From positions 1 through 64,000 of the IMG/VR virus record IMGVR_UViG_3300021963_000069: a stretch of 64,000 nt of DNA; one strand, 5' to 3'. Made by a program: the position numbers and the translations under genes. This DNA comes from a virus. A model generated the notes under the pieces. That model saw only the letters and a list, made by a program, of their open reading frames with translations, was not told where the DNA came from and ran no database searches. Positions 22,958 through 32,802 of this stretch are shown here, piece by piece. Position 1 is the stretch's first letter; the number at the start of each line of letters is the position of its first letter.

Positions 22958-25141
22958 TTAAAAGTTTCCGATTACTTCTTCAAAATCAACACCAGTTTTG
23001 GTGGCAATAAAGGTAAGACCGATGAAGTTAATCGATCTTGCTGGTTTAATATAAATATCTGCTTTAAATTCATTTGCATCAATTACAGCAGCAGTGTTGT
23101 TTGTCTCATCGCAAATCACAACATAATCAAAAATACCTCGGTTTGCTTGAACGTCTCTTAAGAAGGGTTCAATCGTATTTACAAAATTGGTTCTTGTAAT
23201 TTCATCGTTAAACTCAAATAGTACATCCTTGGCAGCACGAGAAATCGCATCTTCAAGATAGATGAAAAGTCTGCGAACATTAATTCTATCAAATGCCGAA
23301 GGTCTTCCCAGACCTGTCTTATCACCAAATAGAATAATACCAGCTCCGGGTGAGAAGATAATTGGATTAATTCTATTCGAATAAAGGCGATCTCTTTGAG
23401 ATTTTGTTGGAGCATAGGCAAGTTTTACTGCACCTAAAATTGCACCCCTTGATGTTCCTGCGGGAGAATACCATGGGAAGAAATTAATATCAGTACGAGC
23501 ACAAAGACCTGCGATGTCTCCATTCATTGGAATATAACGATAAGTATTTGCGAACCTATCATACACATACTTATATGTGGAATCAAATACCGCATAAGAA
23601 GACGATGCTATAGGAGAGAAGAAACTTATCACATTTTGAGTAATATCTTCTGCTGCTCTAATTGTAGTATCTCCTTGTACTGGATTATCGGAAAGAAATG
23701 CTCCTCTATAAGGAGTTATGAAGGCAATTGCATCCTTTCTTATTTCGCAAACGGAAATAAGTTTATTCGCAAGTTCCTGTGCGGTCTCTTTGGCATAACC
23801 GGCAGAACCCATTAGAAGAAAGTCCGCTTTAATGTCTTCTGTATTCTCAAACAAATCATATCCATCTTTCAGTTCTGCTAGAGTTGATGTAAGAGCACCC
23901 GCATTAGAAAGATTTGTTCCTCCATCATAATTCAGTCCGCCAGATAAAGTATAGGTATTAGATCCGGCAGATCCAAAAATAACATTTTCGGCATCTTGGT
24001 CCCATCCATTATCAGTTGTTAAATCAAACTGACCCGCATCAAAACCTGTTGTGGTCAGTCCAGTTGGTGCTCCTCCGGCAAAAATGATGGAAGAACCTTC
24101 TGCGATATATTTTCTCCAATAAGCGGTGCTTCCTGCAGAAAACTCGGCATCGGTTGCCTTGGAAAGACCTAAATGCCTTTCGAGAATTGTTCCGGCATTA
24201 CCAGTAACGCTTCCTAAATCATCAATTACTACAACATGAACCTCATCAAATCGAGATCCTCTTGGTTCCGCATAGGATGATGTTCCGGGTGCCGGGGCAA
24301 CATTATTCCACTGAATGGAAGAATTAGTTAGTGTAATTGATTGCTGACTAAACCAGTCAATTTCAGAGGTATAAGTAGTTGATCCAACTCCTGTGCCTAC
24401 ATTATTTACAACACCAAGAGAACCGGTTTCTGTGAAGCAATATGTACCATCTTGCTGATAATCAACGATGGTTTCGGTTCCTGCCGCTGATACACGACTT
24501 AAAATTTTAACAGAGACATCTCTGGAACCGGTTGTAGTTGAAATTCCGGTAATAATTCCCTTCAAGTAAGAACCAGTTAGAGATAATGAAGTTCCGGAAG
24601 AGGAATCCACTTTACCGGCAAGGGATTGTGTTACTCCGTATCCAACTCGAATAACCGGAACTCCGGCACTGGTTGAAATACCACTTAAGATTTGGTCTGC
24701 TTTAGCGTCAATAATTCCAACCTTGATTCCGTTCGCCCAGGAACCAGGATTTCTTGCTGCAACTACAACTCCCGTAATCGTATTCTCATCATATCCAAGA
24801 TCTTCATAATTTTCTAAACTCTTAATCTTTACGCTACTTGCAGATCCAACAAAAGCATTTTTTGCATTTATGTCGTCGGCTCTCACAACTCTTAATGTGC
24901 CACCATACGCAAGATAAGACGAGGCAACTAACCAGCTCTCGTAGTGCTTATCTGTTGGATATGGTTCTCCAAAAATATTTAATAGATCATTTTCGCTCTC
25001 TACTAAAGTCGGTACATCGATAGGACCCTTTGCAAAAGGTGCTACAATTCCTCCTACTTTACCGGAAGATGGTTGAACTCTACCAGAGGTTAAGTCAACT
25101 TCTCTTACTACAATTCCAGGAGATGCTAAATTTAAGGGCAT
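22958..25141 (-). CDS. 18: Tail sheath protein gp18
   Basis: The 727-residue protein (T4 gp18: 659) begins MPLNLASPGIVVREVDLTSG, continues VGGIVAPFAKGPIDVPTLVESENDL, and has the conserved C-terminal core INVRRLFIYLEDAISRAAKDVLFEFND. It is the contractile sheath. The ATG at 25141 is preferred since GGAG lies 7 nt upstream; the longer frame begins with TTG. TATAAATA lies 35 nt upstream. Confidence 0.96.
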   Translation of the reverse strand: MPLNLASPGIVVREVDLTSGRVQPSSGKVGGIVAPFAKGPIDVPTLVESENDLLNIFGEPYPTDKHYESWLVASSYLAYGGTLRVVRADDINAKNAFVGSASSVKIKSLENYEDLGYDENTITGVVVAARNPGSWANGIKVGIIDAKADQILSGISTSAGVPVIRVGYGVTQSLAGKVDSSSGTSLSLTGSYLKGIITGISTTTGSRDVSVKILSRVSAAGTETIVDYQQDGTYCFTETGSLGVVNNVGTGVGSTTYTSEIDWFSQQSITLTNSSIQWNNVAPAPGTSSYAEPRGSRFDEVHVVVIDDLGSVTGNAGTILERHLGLSKATDAEFSAGSTAYWRKYIAEGSSIIFAGGAPTGLTTTGFDAGQFDLTTDNGWDQDAENVIFGSAGSNTYTLSGGLNYDGGTNLSNAGALTSTLAELKDGYDLFENTEDIKADFLLMGSAGYAKETAQELANKLISVCEIRKDAIAFITPYRGAFLSDNPVQGDTTIRAAEDITQNVISFFSPIASSSYAVFDSTYKYVYDRFANTYRYIPMNGDIAGLCARTDINFFPWYSPAGTSRGAILGAVKLAYAPTKSQRDRLYSNRINPIIFSPGAGIILFGDKTGLGRPSAFDRINVRRLFIYLEDAISRAAKDVLFEFNDEITRTNFVNTIEPFLRDVQANRGIFDYVVICDETNNTAAVIDANEFKADIYIKPARSINFIGLTFIATKTGVDFEEVIGNF

Positions 25142-25175
25142 CTTTATTCTCCGTCTATCCAAAACTATCTAAAAG

Positions 25176-25183
25176 TATTTATA
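25176..25183 (-). promoter_or_regulatory. Late promoter octamer before gene 18
   Basis: TATAAATA on the minus strand between the gp17 stop and the gp18 start. Confidence 0.8.
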
Positions 25184-25204
25184 ATTTCCTTCGTTTCTAT
25201 AAAC

Positions 25205-26911
25205 TTATCCATAATCCCACATATACGAGCGGTCTCCATATTCATCAAGATTCCACAATTCTAATGATTCATTCTTATTATCTGGTCCGGCAATCATCCA
25301 TCTGTCCCCAGTATCATTATCGATGGTAATTGGCGTATCATACTCATCTAATCCATCATTAATAAATCCAAAGGGGGACATATCCTGATCTATTTGATTT
25401 TTTTGCTCTTCATATATTCTTTTGCGAACATCATTTTCCGTCATCTCCTTAAAATATTCTTGTGCCACCAACCAAGAAAAGATTACAAGGCAAATCGCCA
25501 AATCATCATTACAACCTTCTTCTGCCTCAAATGTATTATGTTTTTGAATAAAAGTAGTTAATTCCGCAATAATATCATAATCATTAACAATCAATTTATC
25601 ATCTTCGATTAAAAGTTTTAGGTTAGAGCATCCTAATTTTTTAACAGAAGCGGTCATTCTCACTCCCATTTGAGTTCTTTTGCCACTAAATCCGGATCCC
25701 ACAACTTGACCCGCTCTTCCTTTCATAGAACACATTAAAATATTATTATATTCCAGATCATAATGTAATATGTTTGCCACCTGATCTCCAATATCATTAA
25801 TTTCTATTAAAATCCAAGAATTATTATATCCTCTTGCTACTTTCTCAATAATACTTGGAAATAGCATAGGTTTGATTTCATTATTTTTATATTTTGCGAC
25901 TACCTTATATGGAAAATTTGTAATGTCAAAAACAACGAATGCGGAGTAATCATTACCAATTCCTCTTGCCACATCCGCAGTCATCAAATAATCGTGATCT
26001 TCTTTCGGTTCTTCGTATATGTCTAATCCTTTATCACCTCTTTTTATTGGATCATCATAAACAAGTATTTTTAATTTACTTGGATTGATAAGTGTTCCAA
26101 TTGATCCCAAAAACTCGCATAGGTGCTCTGCTCTAAATTGCTCCTCACTTGTATTCGCAATCGTCTGTGCCTTCCACTTCTCATCTCTTCCCGGAACTTC
26201 AGACCAGTGAACTTCTGTGGGAATAAAATCGTTTTTATTTCTCTCGGCATCGTGCCACATTCGATAGAAGTGATTCATACCTTTTGGGGTAGAAACTATA
26301 ATAACTTTAGTGGATTTACCGGATGAAATTGTAGGATAAACCGATGCGAAAAACTCATCCGCAATATGATTTGGAACGAACGCAAATTCGTCCAAGAAAA
26401 TAATATTAAATGACATTCCTCGAACTGCGGATGCCGATGTTGATGCCGCAACAATTTTTGATCCGTTTTCCAATTCTAATGAACCCTTATTCCAAGATAC
26501 AATTCCCTGCTGCATCCATTTCGGAAGATTTTCATAAGATAGTTGTAATCTTCCAAGAAGTTCTCTGGATGTTGATGCCTTGTTGGCGAGAATACCAATA
26601 TTTACATTATCATTAAAGACGATATAATGTAAAAGATAAGAAACTGTTGTAACTGACTTTCCTACCTGCCGAGGCATTTTACAAATATTAAATCTGTGAT
26701 TATGAAAATTTTCAATTAGTTTTCTCTGAAAAGGATACATATTAAACGGGACAAGACCCTCATCTACGTTCACGATTTTGATGTAATTTTCGGCAAAATA
26801 TACGGGGTCTTCCTTACACTTTAGAAACTCAATAACTTGCGCTTCCGTAAACTCAATTTGAGTATTCGCCTTTTTTAATAGTGGATTACCAAGATATACA
26901 TTATCCGCCAT
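25205..26911 (-). CDS. 17: Terminase large subunit gp17
   Basis: The 568-residue protein (T4 gp17: 610) has an ATPase domain with Walker A MPRQVGKS at 79-86 and Walker B IIFLDE at 170-175, and a nuclease domain starting at TADVARGIGNDYSAFVVFD with a second acidic cluster near EINDIGDQVA. It cuts concatemers and drives DNA packaging through the gp20 portal. The small subunit gp16 is encoded about 3.2 kb upstream, with three virion-type genes between. Confidence 0.97.
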   Translation of the reverse strand: MADNVYLGNPLLKKANTQIEFTEAQVIEFLKCKEDPVYFAENYIKIVNVDEGLVPFNMYPFQRKLIENFHNHRFNICKMPRQVGKSVTTVSYLLHYIVFNDNVNIGILANKASTSRELLGRLQLSYENLPKWMQQGIVSWNKGSLELENGSKIVAASTSASAVRGMSFNIIFLDEFAFVPNHIADEFFASVYPTISSGKSTKVIIVSTPKGMNHFYRMWHDAERNKNDFIPTEVHWSEVPGRDEKWKAQTIANTSEEQFRAEHLCEFLGSIGTLINPSKLKILVYDDPIKRGDKGLDIYEEPKEDHDYLMTADVARGIGNDYSAFVVFDITNFPYKVVAKYKNNEIKPMLFPSIIEKVARGYNNSWILIEINDIGDQVANILHYDLEYNNILMCSMKGRAGQVVGSGFSGKRTQMGVRMTASVKKLGCSNLKLLIEDDKLIVNDYDIIAELTTFIQKHNTFEAEEGCNDDLAICLVIFSWLVAQEYFKEMTENDVRKRIYEEQKNQIDQDMSPFGFINDGLDEYDTPITIDNDTGDRWMIAGPDNKNESLELWNLDEYGDRSYMWDYG

Positions 26912-26914
26912 GAA

Positions 26915-28165
26915 TTAATATATCTCTCTCCACCTTAAGGAAACACCAACATTAGTAGATGCATCTCCAATATTAGATACTAAAACCGCAAAAACTTCAG
27001 AATCTGTTGAGTCAAAATTTTGAGATAAGAAGTTTTTCTTTGAAGTTGGTCCAGATTGAATATTTGATGTTGCCGCTGATGGTTTTTGACTATTTTGACT
27101 GTCACCTGAGGCATAACCGCCCAAAAAGTCTTCAGAGTATGATGTCGTAACACCAGTTGCGGATTGATTATATTCAACTACAGACTCACTATTTTCAGTA
27201 ATCCAAGCACCATTAATTCCAGTAGAATTTCTAAGCTTTATGACTTGATATTTTACATTTGCACCTACAGTAAATACAGAAATATCTTCTAATTTTACAG
27301 TTGCTCTATTTGGATATTCTTTAAAATTATTTTTTAATTTAATAGAAATTATTGGAACTGTAGTACCAACCCCAACTGTTCTAAGATTAGTCGCATGAGA
27401 AAATTCTCTACCTGCTTCGGTATAACCACCTTCACTAATCACAGTAGAGCAAATTTGAATTAATGAACCACCAGCACCGACTTGTGCTCCACTATTTCTA
27501 ACTTCACATCTTACAGGAAGATTTGGATTAGACATATAAACAGTATTAAGATTGTTAGAGTTATAAAATTCATGTGCTATAATGTTTTTCCCATCCATAC
27601 TAAATCCACAACGAACCCTGCCAACTCCTAACCATTCAAAATCAGTTAAAAATAATTGTGTTTTAGTTATATCAATATTAAATCCGGATACTCCTGTACC
27701 GTCAAGTTTATCTTTATTCCACTGCGATTGTGGAATTCTTCTTTCAGATGTTCCAATACCAGCAGATACAAAAGAACGAATTACAAAACTTAAAGTCCCA
27801 TTAGGTGCTTGCTCTAAAAAAATACCATCTCTATCATCAAAATATCCAGTTCTTTTAGTTACATTTTGTTGCGCTGAACCAAAATTAAAGGAACTGAAAA
27901 TTAATTGAGATTTTCCGGGCATATAATGATGATATCTTTTAGTCTGGTGAATACAATACCCAGTACTACTTGTTCCAGATTGAAGAATTGCAGCTGCTTG
28001 ATTTCTATCAAAAGATATAGATGCCCCAGTACCTACAGAGATATCAATAAAATCTGGATCAATAGCATATAGATGCTTATAATCACCAAGAGTAAATGGT
28101 TCTGATGTTCTTAATCTACTAAAAGCATCTGTTTCTGGTTTAAATGGTTCGTACAAATGTGACAT
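26915..28165 (-). CDS. Virion structural protein, unassigned
   Basis: The 416-residue product MSHLYEPFKPETDAFSRLRTSEPFTLGDYKHLYAIDP is beta-rich and begins with a segment (DAFSRLRTSEPFTLGD) I know from structural proteins of marine phages. The ATG at 28165 has GGAGG 8 nt upstream and overlaps the preceding stop (TAATG). It lies between small tail-type and terminase genes in the late block. A fibre or decoration role is plausible but not shown. Confidence 0.7.
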   Translation of the reverse strand: MSHLYEPFKPETDAFSRLRTSEPFTLGDYKHLYAIDPDFIDISVGTGASISFDRNQAAAILQSGTSSTGYCIHQTKRYHHYMPGKSQLIFSSFNFGSAQQNVTKRTGYFDDRDGIFLEQAPNGTLSFVIRSFVSAGIGTSERRIPQSQWNKDKLDGTGVSGFNIDITKTQLFLTDFEWLGVGRVRCGFSMDGKNIIAHEFYNSNNLNTVYMSNPNLPVRCEVRNSGAQVGAGGSLIQICSTVISEGGYTEAGREFSHATNLRTVGVGTTVPIISIKLKNNFKEYPNRATVKLEDISVFTVGANVKYQVIKLRNSTGINGAWITENSESVVEYNQSATGVTTSYSEDFLGGYASGDSQNSQKPSAATSNIQSGPTSKKNFLSQNFDSTDSEVFAVLVSNIGDASTNVGVSLRWREIY

Positions 28166-28947
28166 TAAACTATCCTCCAACCGTTTCTATAAACAAAAGT
28201 GAGTGAACCAAAATCATACGCAAGTATTGCTCTATTTTTTTCATCAATTAAATCGGATCCGGATGGTAATATAGTTATATATCTATTTGTTCCCTGAGAT
28301 GCCTGACCTAATTCATCTTTTATAATATATGTCTTCCCATTCTTTTTCGGAGTAGGTAGTGTAATAGTGACTGCCCCCGCATAATTTACACCAATATAAT
28401 AATCCTGCGGTTTAATAGTATATGTAGGTGAAGTTACATAAGTAAGTGGCATATCCATATATGCCAAATTAGTTTCACCACCTCCACCTAATGTAGAGAG
28501 TTGTTGCTGAATACGAGAAAGAAAAAGTTTATAATGTTTTTGTAAATCATCAAGTGTTGCGAAGTTTTGATTAAGTGGTGATAAAGGGTCTGGTGTTTTT
28601 TCTTCTGGTGGAATATTAAGTAATCCTTCCTTTATGGGTTTCTTCTCTACTTTAGATAATCTGTCATAATAATCTGGCAACTCATCAATATGTTGAGATG
28701 CTATTGTAGTTGCCAGTTCTACATCTTTTGTGTGCTCTTTTTCTACTTTAGTTCCTTTTTTGAGTTGATTTTTAATTTGAGAAATAGAAACCTTATGTTT
28801 CTTTGCTAGTTGCTCTGGAGTTTTATGGGGTTTGAGTTGCTCCACAAAAAGTCTATCAAAAGAATCTCCAATCAAAGAATCTATTTCTTCTTTTTTCTTT
28901 TTCTTTTCTTCGGCAACTAATCTAAAAAGATCCGATAAATCACTCAT
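28165..28947 (-). CDS. Virion protein with gp10-like C-terminal domain
   Basis: The 260-residue protein has a charged helical N-terminal half (EEKKKKKEEIDSLIG, then EQLAKKHKVSISQIKNQLKKG, a helix-turn-helix-like tag) and a C-terminal beta domain AGAVTITLPTPKKNGKTYIIKDELGQAS...NRYITILPSG ending FVYRNGWRIV. Such domains occur at tail collar and baseplate fibre N-termini, including T4 gp10. Coupled to the next gene. Structural role inferred. Confidence 0.65.
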   Translation of the reverse strand: MSDLSDLFRLVAEEKKKKKEEIDSLIGDSFDRLFVEQLKPHKTPEQLAKKHKVSISQIKNQLKKGTKVEKEHTKDVELATTIASQHIDELPDYYDRLSKVEKKPIKEGLLNIPPEEKTPDPLSPLNQNFATLDDLQKHYKLFLSRIQQQLSTLGGGGETNLAYMDMPLTYVTSPTYTIKPQDYYIGVNYAGAVTITLPTPKKNGKTYIIKDELGQASQGTNRYITILPSGSDLIDEKNRAILAYDFGSLTFVYRNGWRIV

Positions 28948-28948
28948 A

Positions 28949-30112
28949 TTAACAATTCCATTTCCTCAAAGATAATGCTTTTCTTGTTGGGCGACCTTTT
29001 TCATCTTTCATAGGACCAGGCATTCCACCCATACGAGCACAGAAAGATTTTCTACGCTTTGCTGACTTTGATCCTGGTTTTAGTTTTGATGGTTTTGTTG
29101 TAACAGCTGTTTGTAATTTTGATCCAGGATTTTCTTTTCTATATGAAGCAACTCCTTTGGCATTAAGACCACCTTCGGGATTTTTGCCTTCTTTTCTTTG
29201 CCAAGCGGCAGATGCTTCGTTCATAAATTGTAAAAATGTTATGTTTCCTTCCTTTACACAACGATTATAAGTTTTTCCAAAAAGTTTTTGCGTTCCTTTC
29301 TTCTTATATCCAGGCCAACATTTTTTTGCCTCACTCACTTCCTCGCTATTATCAATATAATCTGCGGCAGTATCAATATAATCCGCCGCTTTGGTAATTT
29401 TTGATTGAACCCAAGCTTCGATATTGCCTTCACCTTTCATTTTTTTGCGAAGTCTTTTTGCCGCAGAAACTATTGTAGAAAGTTCTGATCTAGCCATGGA
29501 GTGCTCGTGATCTGGTTCTTTGGATTCATTTGCCGGATGAACTTGAGCGATACTATATTTTAGTTGATTTGATCCAAGTGCTGATGGCACAGAGAACATA
29601 TCCCAATACTTTGAACCATATCTACATTCACTACGAGTCTCATCTTTACCACATTTGGGACAATATCTAATCATTTGTGTCTCCTCTGTTTTAGTTCCCC
29701 AATTAGCGGCACCAACCTTGCGACATTTTACAAGTGCTCCTGAAGCATAAGCAGAAGGCCAAACATCATATCTTGATTTTACTTTGGAATAGCAAGCATC
29801 TTTTTTGCCACTACCTTTTCCCTTAATGTCCTTTTCTTCGTTCATTTTCTTTTTTGGTTTGTCGGTAGAAACATAAGTTGGTTTTGCGGCACCTGATTTT
29901 GATTGCTGGTTTTTATCTGCTTTCTTTTTTCTTCTTGCTGCCGATAATCTTTGTGCTTTAGTCATACTTTTTCTTTTGTTGGAGGAAACGCATTTGGGAA
30001 CGCCTTCTCCAGGTTCATCACTCGCACAAGTTCCACCGGTTACTACATTCACCCAACCAGGTTTTTTATCAACTGATTTTGATCCCTTAAACCATTTGCG
30101 AAGAGAACCCAT
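28949..30112 (-). CDS. Lys/Cys-containing protein with DUF5872- and DUF6321-like segments
   Basis: The 387-residue basic protein is modular. Residues about 20-45 hold a short GTCASDEPGEGVPKCVS segment; 100-140 the DUF5872-like GKKDACYSKVKSRYDVWPSAYASGALVKCRKVGAANW; 148-160 a zinc-ribbon-like CPKCGK; 285-300 an ITFLQFMNEASAAWQ segment resembling a protein start; and the C-terminus the DUF6321-like GKNPEGGLNAKGVASY and RRKSFCARMGGMPGPMKDE. The modules are known from phages and giant viruses without clear function. It looks like a fusion. It lies between gp16 and tail genes. Confidence 0.6.
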   Translation of the reverse strand: MGSLRKWFKGSKSVDKKPGWVNVVTGGTCASDEPGEGVPKCVSSNKRKSMTKAQRLSAARRKKKADKNQQSKSGAAKPTYVSTDKPKKKMNEEKDIKGKGSGKKDACYSKVKSRYDVWPSAYASGALVKCRKVGAANWGTKTEETQMIRYCPKCGKDETRSECRYGSKYWDMFSVPSALGSNQLKYSIAQVHPANESKEPDHEHSMARSELSTIVSAAKRLRKKMKGEGNIEAWVQSKITKAADYIDTAADYIDNSEEVSEAKKCWPGYKKKGTQKLFGKTYNRCVKEGNITFLQFMNEASAAWQRKEGKNPEGGLNAKGVASYRKENPGSKLQTAVTTKPSKLKPGSKSAKRRKSFCARMGGMPGPMKDEKGRPTRKALSLRKWNC

Positions 30113-30126
30113 TTACCAAATATGAT

Positions 30127-30558
30127 TTATTCTTTATTATTTAGAAACCCTTGCTTTAATAGTTTTGACAATTCTGTAGTTGATCCAATAAAAACAGCAT
30201 TATTAGTTACATTTGTAGTTTTGGATACATCCTCCTCAACTTCCTTAACTTTTTTCTGTAGATCTATTAATTTGTCCGCAACATCTCCTACACTCTTAAT
30301 TAACTGACCGGCAACTTCATATGCTCTTGGAGAACCACCTTCACTCGCAAGTTCCATTATTCCATTTATTGCCTCCTGACCCTTCTCTATCAAAGAATAT
30401 AAATTTGCCCTGGAGTATTCATAATCTTTGATAATATCATCAGATCTGGATGAAGACATATCAATTGGAATATCAATTGATGTAGAAGACTTTTCTACCT
30501 CAACGATACTACTCTCGATATTCAGAGCCTTATCCAAATCTTCATAGTTATTTTTCAT
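30127..30558 (-). CDS. 16: Terminase small subunit gp16
   Basis: The 143-residue helical protein (T4 gp16: 164) contains YSRANLYSLIEKGQEAINGIMELASEGGSPRAYEVAGQLIKSVGDVADKLIDLQKK and ends TNNAVFIGSTTELSKLLKQG, the typical cyanophage gp16 pattern. It recognises DNA and regulates gp17. Located downstream of gp15 as in T4 (15-16-17 order), with extra genes between 16 and 17. Confidence 0.9.
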   Translation of the reverse strand: MKNNYEDLDKALNIESSIVEVEKSSTSIDIPIDMSSSRSDDIIKDYEYSRANLYSLIEKGQEAINGIMELASEGGSPRAYEVAGQLIKSVGDVADKLIDLQKKVKEVEEDVSKTTNVTNNAVFIGSTTELSKLLKQGFLNNKE

Positions 30559-30564
30559 AATCTA

Positions 30565-31365
30565 TCAAATATCCGTTTGTTGAGTTGGGCTATATGTTTT
30601 ACTGTCAAAAAACATTTCTACCGACTCGTTGAATCCAAAATCATCATCAGGTCCGGCATCAATTGGATCTGGAGTGACAGTATATCTCATCTCTCTCTTT
30701 GCGACTTTTGGATCAGTTCCAGTATAATAATCCACCTGAACCTTACGAATGAGTCCATCTGTACTGTCTGCGACAGGACCAAACAGATATGTTTTTGCTG
30801 TAAAATTTAGTGTATATATTAGAGTTCTTCGGGTGGAATAATCTCCTTCATAATCATCCGTAAAGGAAACGCTGTCTAAAACTATTGGAATATCTCGTTT
30901 TTCTCCTATAGAATCCACCAAATCAACGGTCAAATTAAAAGATGGTTGAAAATTGGGAAGAATCTGCTCCACAACTTGTAGGGCATCATCTTGTAATTTA
31001 GTCATAATATTCAACTGAAATCCAATATTATAAGGAACCGGCATATAAACTTTCTTTATAGTATCACCATTTCCGCAAGTCTTAAATGTCTGTATTATAC
31101 TTGCTTTTCTTGTTGAGTCATACTGAATAGATGTCATCTCAAATGACATTCTTGGTAAAGTAATTTGAATTGGTTTATTTAATTCTGCCTGTTGCTCAAT
31201 TCTGGAAAGAAACTTTTGCATAGGTCCATATCCAAGAGGAACCTTCATCTGACTGATTGCTACATCAGATGAATTTTTATGTTCTATGTAAATGTCATTA
31301 AAAAGCGTTCCAAACGCAGTAACCGTCTTTCTTATAATTTGATGGTAGAAGTAGGTTCCTAGCGT
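30565..31365 (-). CDS. 15: Tail sheath stabilizer gp15 with non-standard ACG start
   Basis: The protein contains VVEQILPNFQPSFNLTVDL and DIPIVLDSVSFTDDYEGDYSTRRTLIYTL, matching T4 gp15 (IVEQILPYFQPHFN). The first ATG in frame (31248) would remove 39 residues whose translation, TLGTYFYHQIIRKTVTAFGTL..., clearly aligns with the T4 start GYFYNSSFRRYATLMGDLF. No ATG, GTG or TTG lies between the in-frame stop TGA (31384-31386) and 31248. The codon in the expected start place is ACG (363-365 of 31 kb), preceded by AGGA. With this start the protein has 267 residues against 272 in T4. Confidence 0.9.
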   Translation of the reverse strand, partial: TLGTYFYHQIIRKTVTAFGTLFNDIYIEHKNSSDVAISQMKVPLGYGPMQKFLSRIEQQAELNKPIQITLPRMSFEMTSIQYDSTRKASIIQTFKTCGNGDTIKKVYMPVPYNIGFQLNIMTKLQDDALQVVEQILPNFQPSFNLTVDLVDSIGEKRDIPIVLDSVSFTDDYEGDYSTRRTLIYTLNFTAKTYLFGPVADSTDGLIRKVQVDYYTGTDPKVAKREMRYTVTPDPIDAGPDDDFGFNESVEMFFDSKTYSPTQQTDI

Positions 31366-31403
31366 TTTCCTGTACCCGTTTATTCAATTATTAACACATT
31401 ATA

Positions 31404-31411
31404 TATTTATA
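31404..31411 (-). promoter_or_regulatory. Late promoter octamer before gene 15
   Basis: TATAAATA on the minus strand, just after the gp14 stop and 39 nt upstream of the ACG start. Confidence 0.8.
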
Positions 31412-31414
31412 GTA

Positions 31415-32800
31415 TCAATATGTACCAAATGGATTAGATTCTGAAAAATCCAATATCAAATCAGATTCGGTTTGTACTTGTAAATTATCACCATAAGTAT
31501 CATATGGATTCCAATTACTGTAAGACTCTGTGGAGTACTGGGAGTTAGATATTGATCCCACAATTGTCTCTCCTGGGAAAAATCCTTTTGATGCGACATT
31601 ACTTACAATTGAAACTTTAAGAATCTTTGTATCCAGATCCCAAGACTTAACTCTTGCTGTTGTTCTGGATCTGGAACCGGTTACAATTTCATTAAATACA
31701 TAATTTCCTGTTCCGGTTAAAATTGGTGGTGGATCTATAATAATTTGTGGAGAAATTGTATATCCAACTCCTGGGTTTGTTATTTTTATAGATTTAACAT
31801 TTTGTGCCGATCCAATTCCGGATTCGGCAGTTGCTGTTTCTCCCGCTCCGACATTTCCAATAATTCTTACTCTTGGAGAAGTTGAATATCCTACACCACC
31901 ATCTGTAATATTAATTGATACAATACCGAAATTATTTTTTTCTATAGTACAGGTCGCTGCAGCACCTACTCCATTTCCACTTATAGTAATAATGGGAGGT
32001 ACGGTATATCCGGCTCCGGCATTAGTTAAAGAGATATTTTTAATAGAATAAAATCCAGATTTAAATACTGTGACTACTTCAGCAGTCGCTCTAACCCCTC
32101 CAGAAGGCGCTGTACCGATAGATACTGTGGGTGGAGAGGTATAACCATGCCCGTCGTTGTTTAGAACCACTCTCCTGACATATCCGGATCCGATTCCAGC
32201 GGATGCCGTCGCAATTCTTCCAACTCCTATAAGGTTTAGAGTGGTTATATATCCTTCATCTTTTATTGTATTATCAACTTCTTTAATAGTCGTGTCAATA
32301 ACTTCATCTTCATACTCAAATAATTCACATTTAAGTTCATAGACATATAATTTACCCAATTGATAAAAAGGTTGTTCGTGCTCTACGAACTTTACCTCAA
32401 ACAAACGCTTTCCCAAAGGAAAATATACAATATCTCCTTCTCTTGGTCTCGAAGATAAAACTATTTCTTCATCATTAGATTCTAAAAACGGAGCAATAAA
32501 GTCTTCATATCTTTCTTTTGATATAACTAAACTTAATTCATCCTTTAAACTTACACCAAATTTTGTTAAAATATCTCCCTGGCCACTATAACCATCAAAA
32601 TTATTTAAATATGCTTCTATTAAAAAATTATCATTAAATTTTGAAGACGAAACCTCTTTAAGAATAGTTTCTCTTCTTACGAATTTTCGGGGAATATAAA
32701 TTACTTCCACACCAAAAATTTTTAATTGTTCGTTAATCAGTTCTTGTATTAATCTTTGTTCGTTCGCAGAACCTTGAAGAAAAAAGGGATTTAGTGCCAT
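31415..32800 (-). CDS. 14: Neck protein gp14 with inserted GxGY repeats
   Basis: The 461-residue protein begins with a gp14-type core, LIQELINEQLKIFGVEVIYIPRKFVRRETILKEV, FGVSLKDELSLVISKERY. T4 gp14 has only 256 residues. The surplus lies at residues about 195-370, with four tandem beta repeats: DGHGYTSPPTVSI, AGAGYTVPPIITI, GGVGYSTSPRVRI and PGVGYTISPQIII. Similar modules occur in the large baseplate proteins of this window. With gp13 it seals the head after packaging. Confidence 0.9.
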   Translation of the reverse strand: MALNPFFLQGSANEQRLIQELINEQLKIFGVEVIYIPRKFVRRETILKEVSSSKFNDNFLIEAYLNNFDGYSGQGDILTKFGVSLKDELSLVISKERYEDFIAPFLESNDEEIVLSSRPREGDIVYFPLGKRLFEVKFVEHEQPFYQLGKLYVYELKCELFEYEDEVIDTTIKEVDNTIKDEGYITTLNLIGVGRIATASAGIGSGYVRRVVLNNDGHGYTSPPTVSIGTAPSGGVRATAEVVTVFKSGFYSIKNISLTNAGAGYTVPPIITISGNGVGAAATCTIEKNNFGIVSINITDGGVGYSTSPRVRIIGNVGAGETATAESGIGSAQNVKSIKITNPGVGYTISPQIIIDPPPILTGTGNYVFNEIVTGSRSRTTARVKSWDLDTKILKVSIVSNVASKGFFPGETIVGSISNSQYSTESYSNWNPYDTYGDNLQVQTESDLILDFSESNPFGTY

Positions 32801-32802
32801 TT

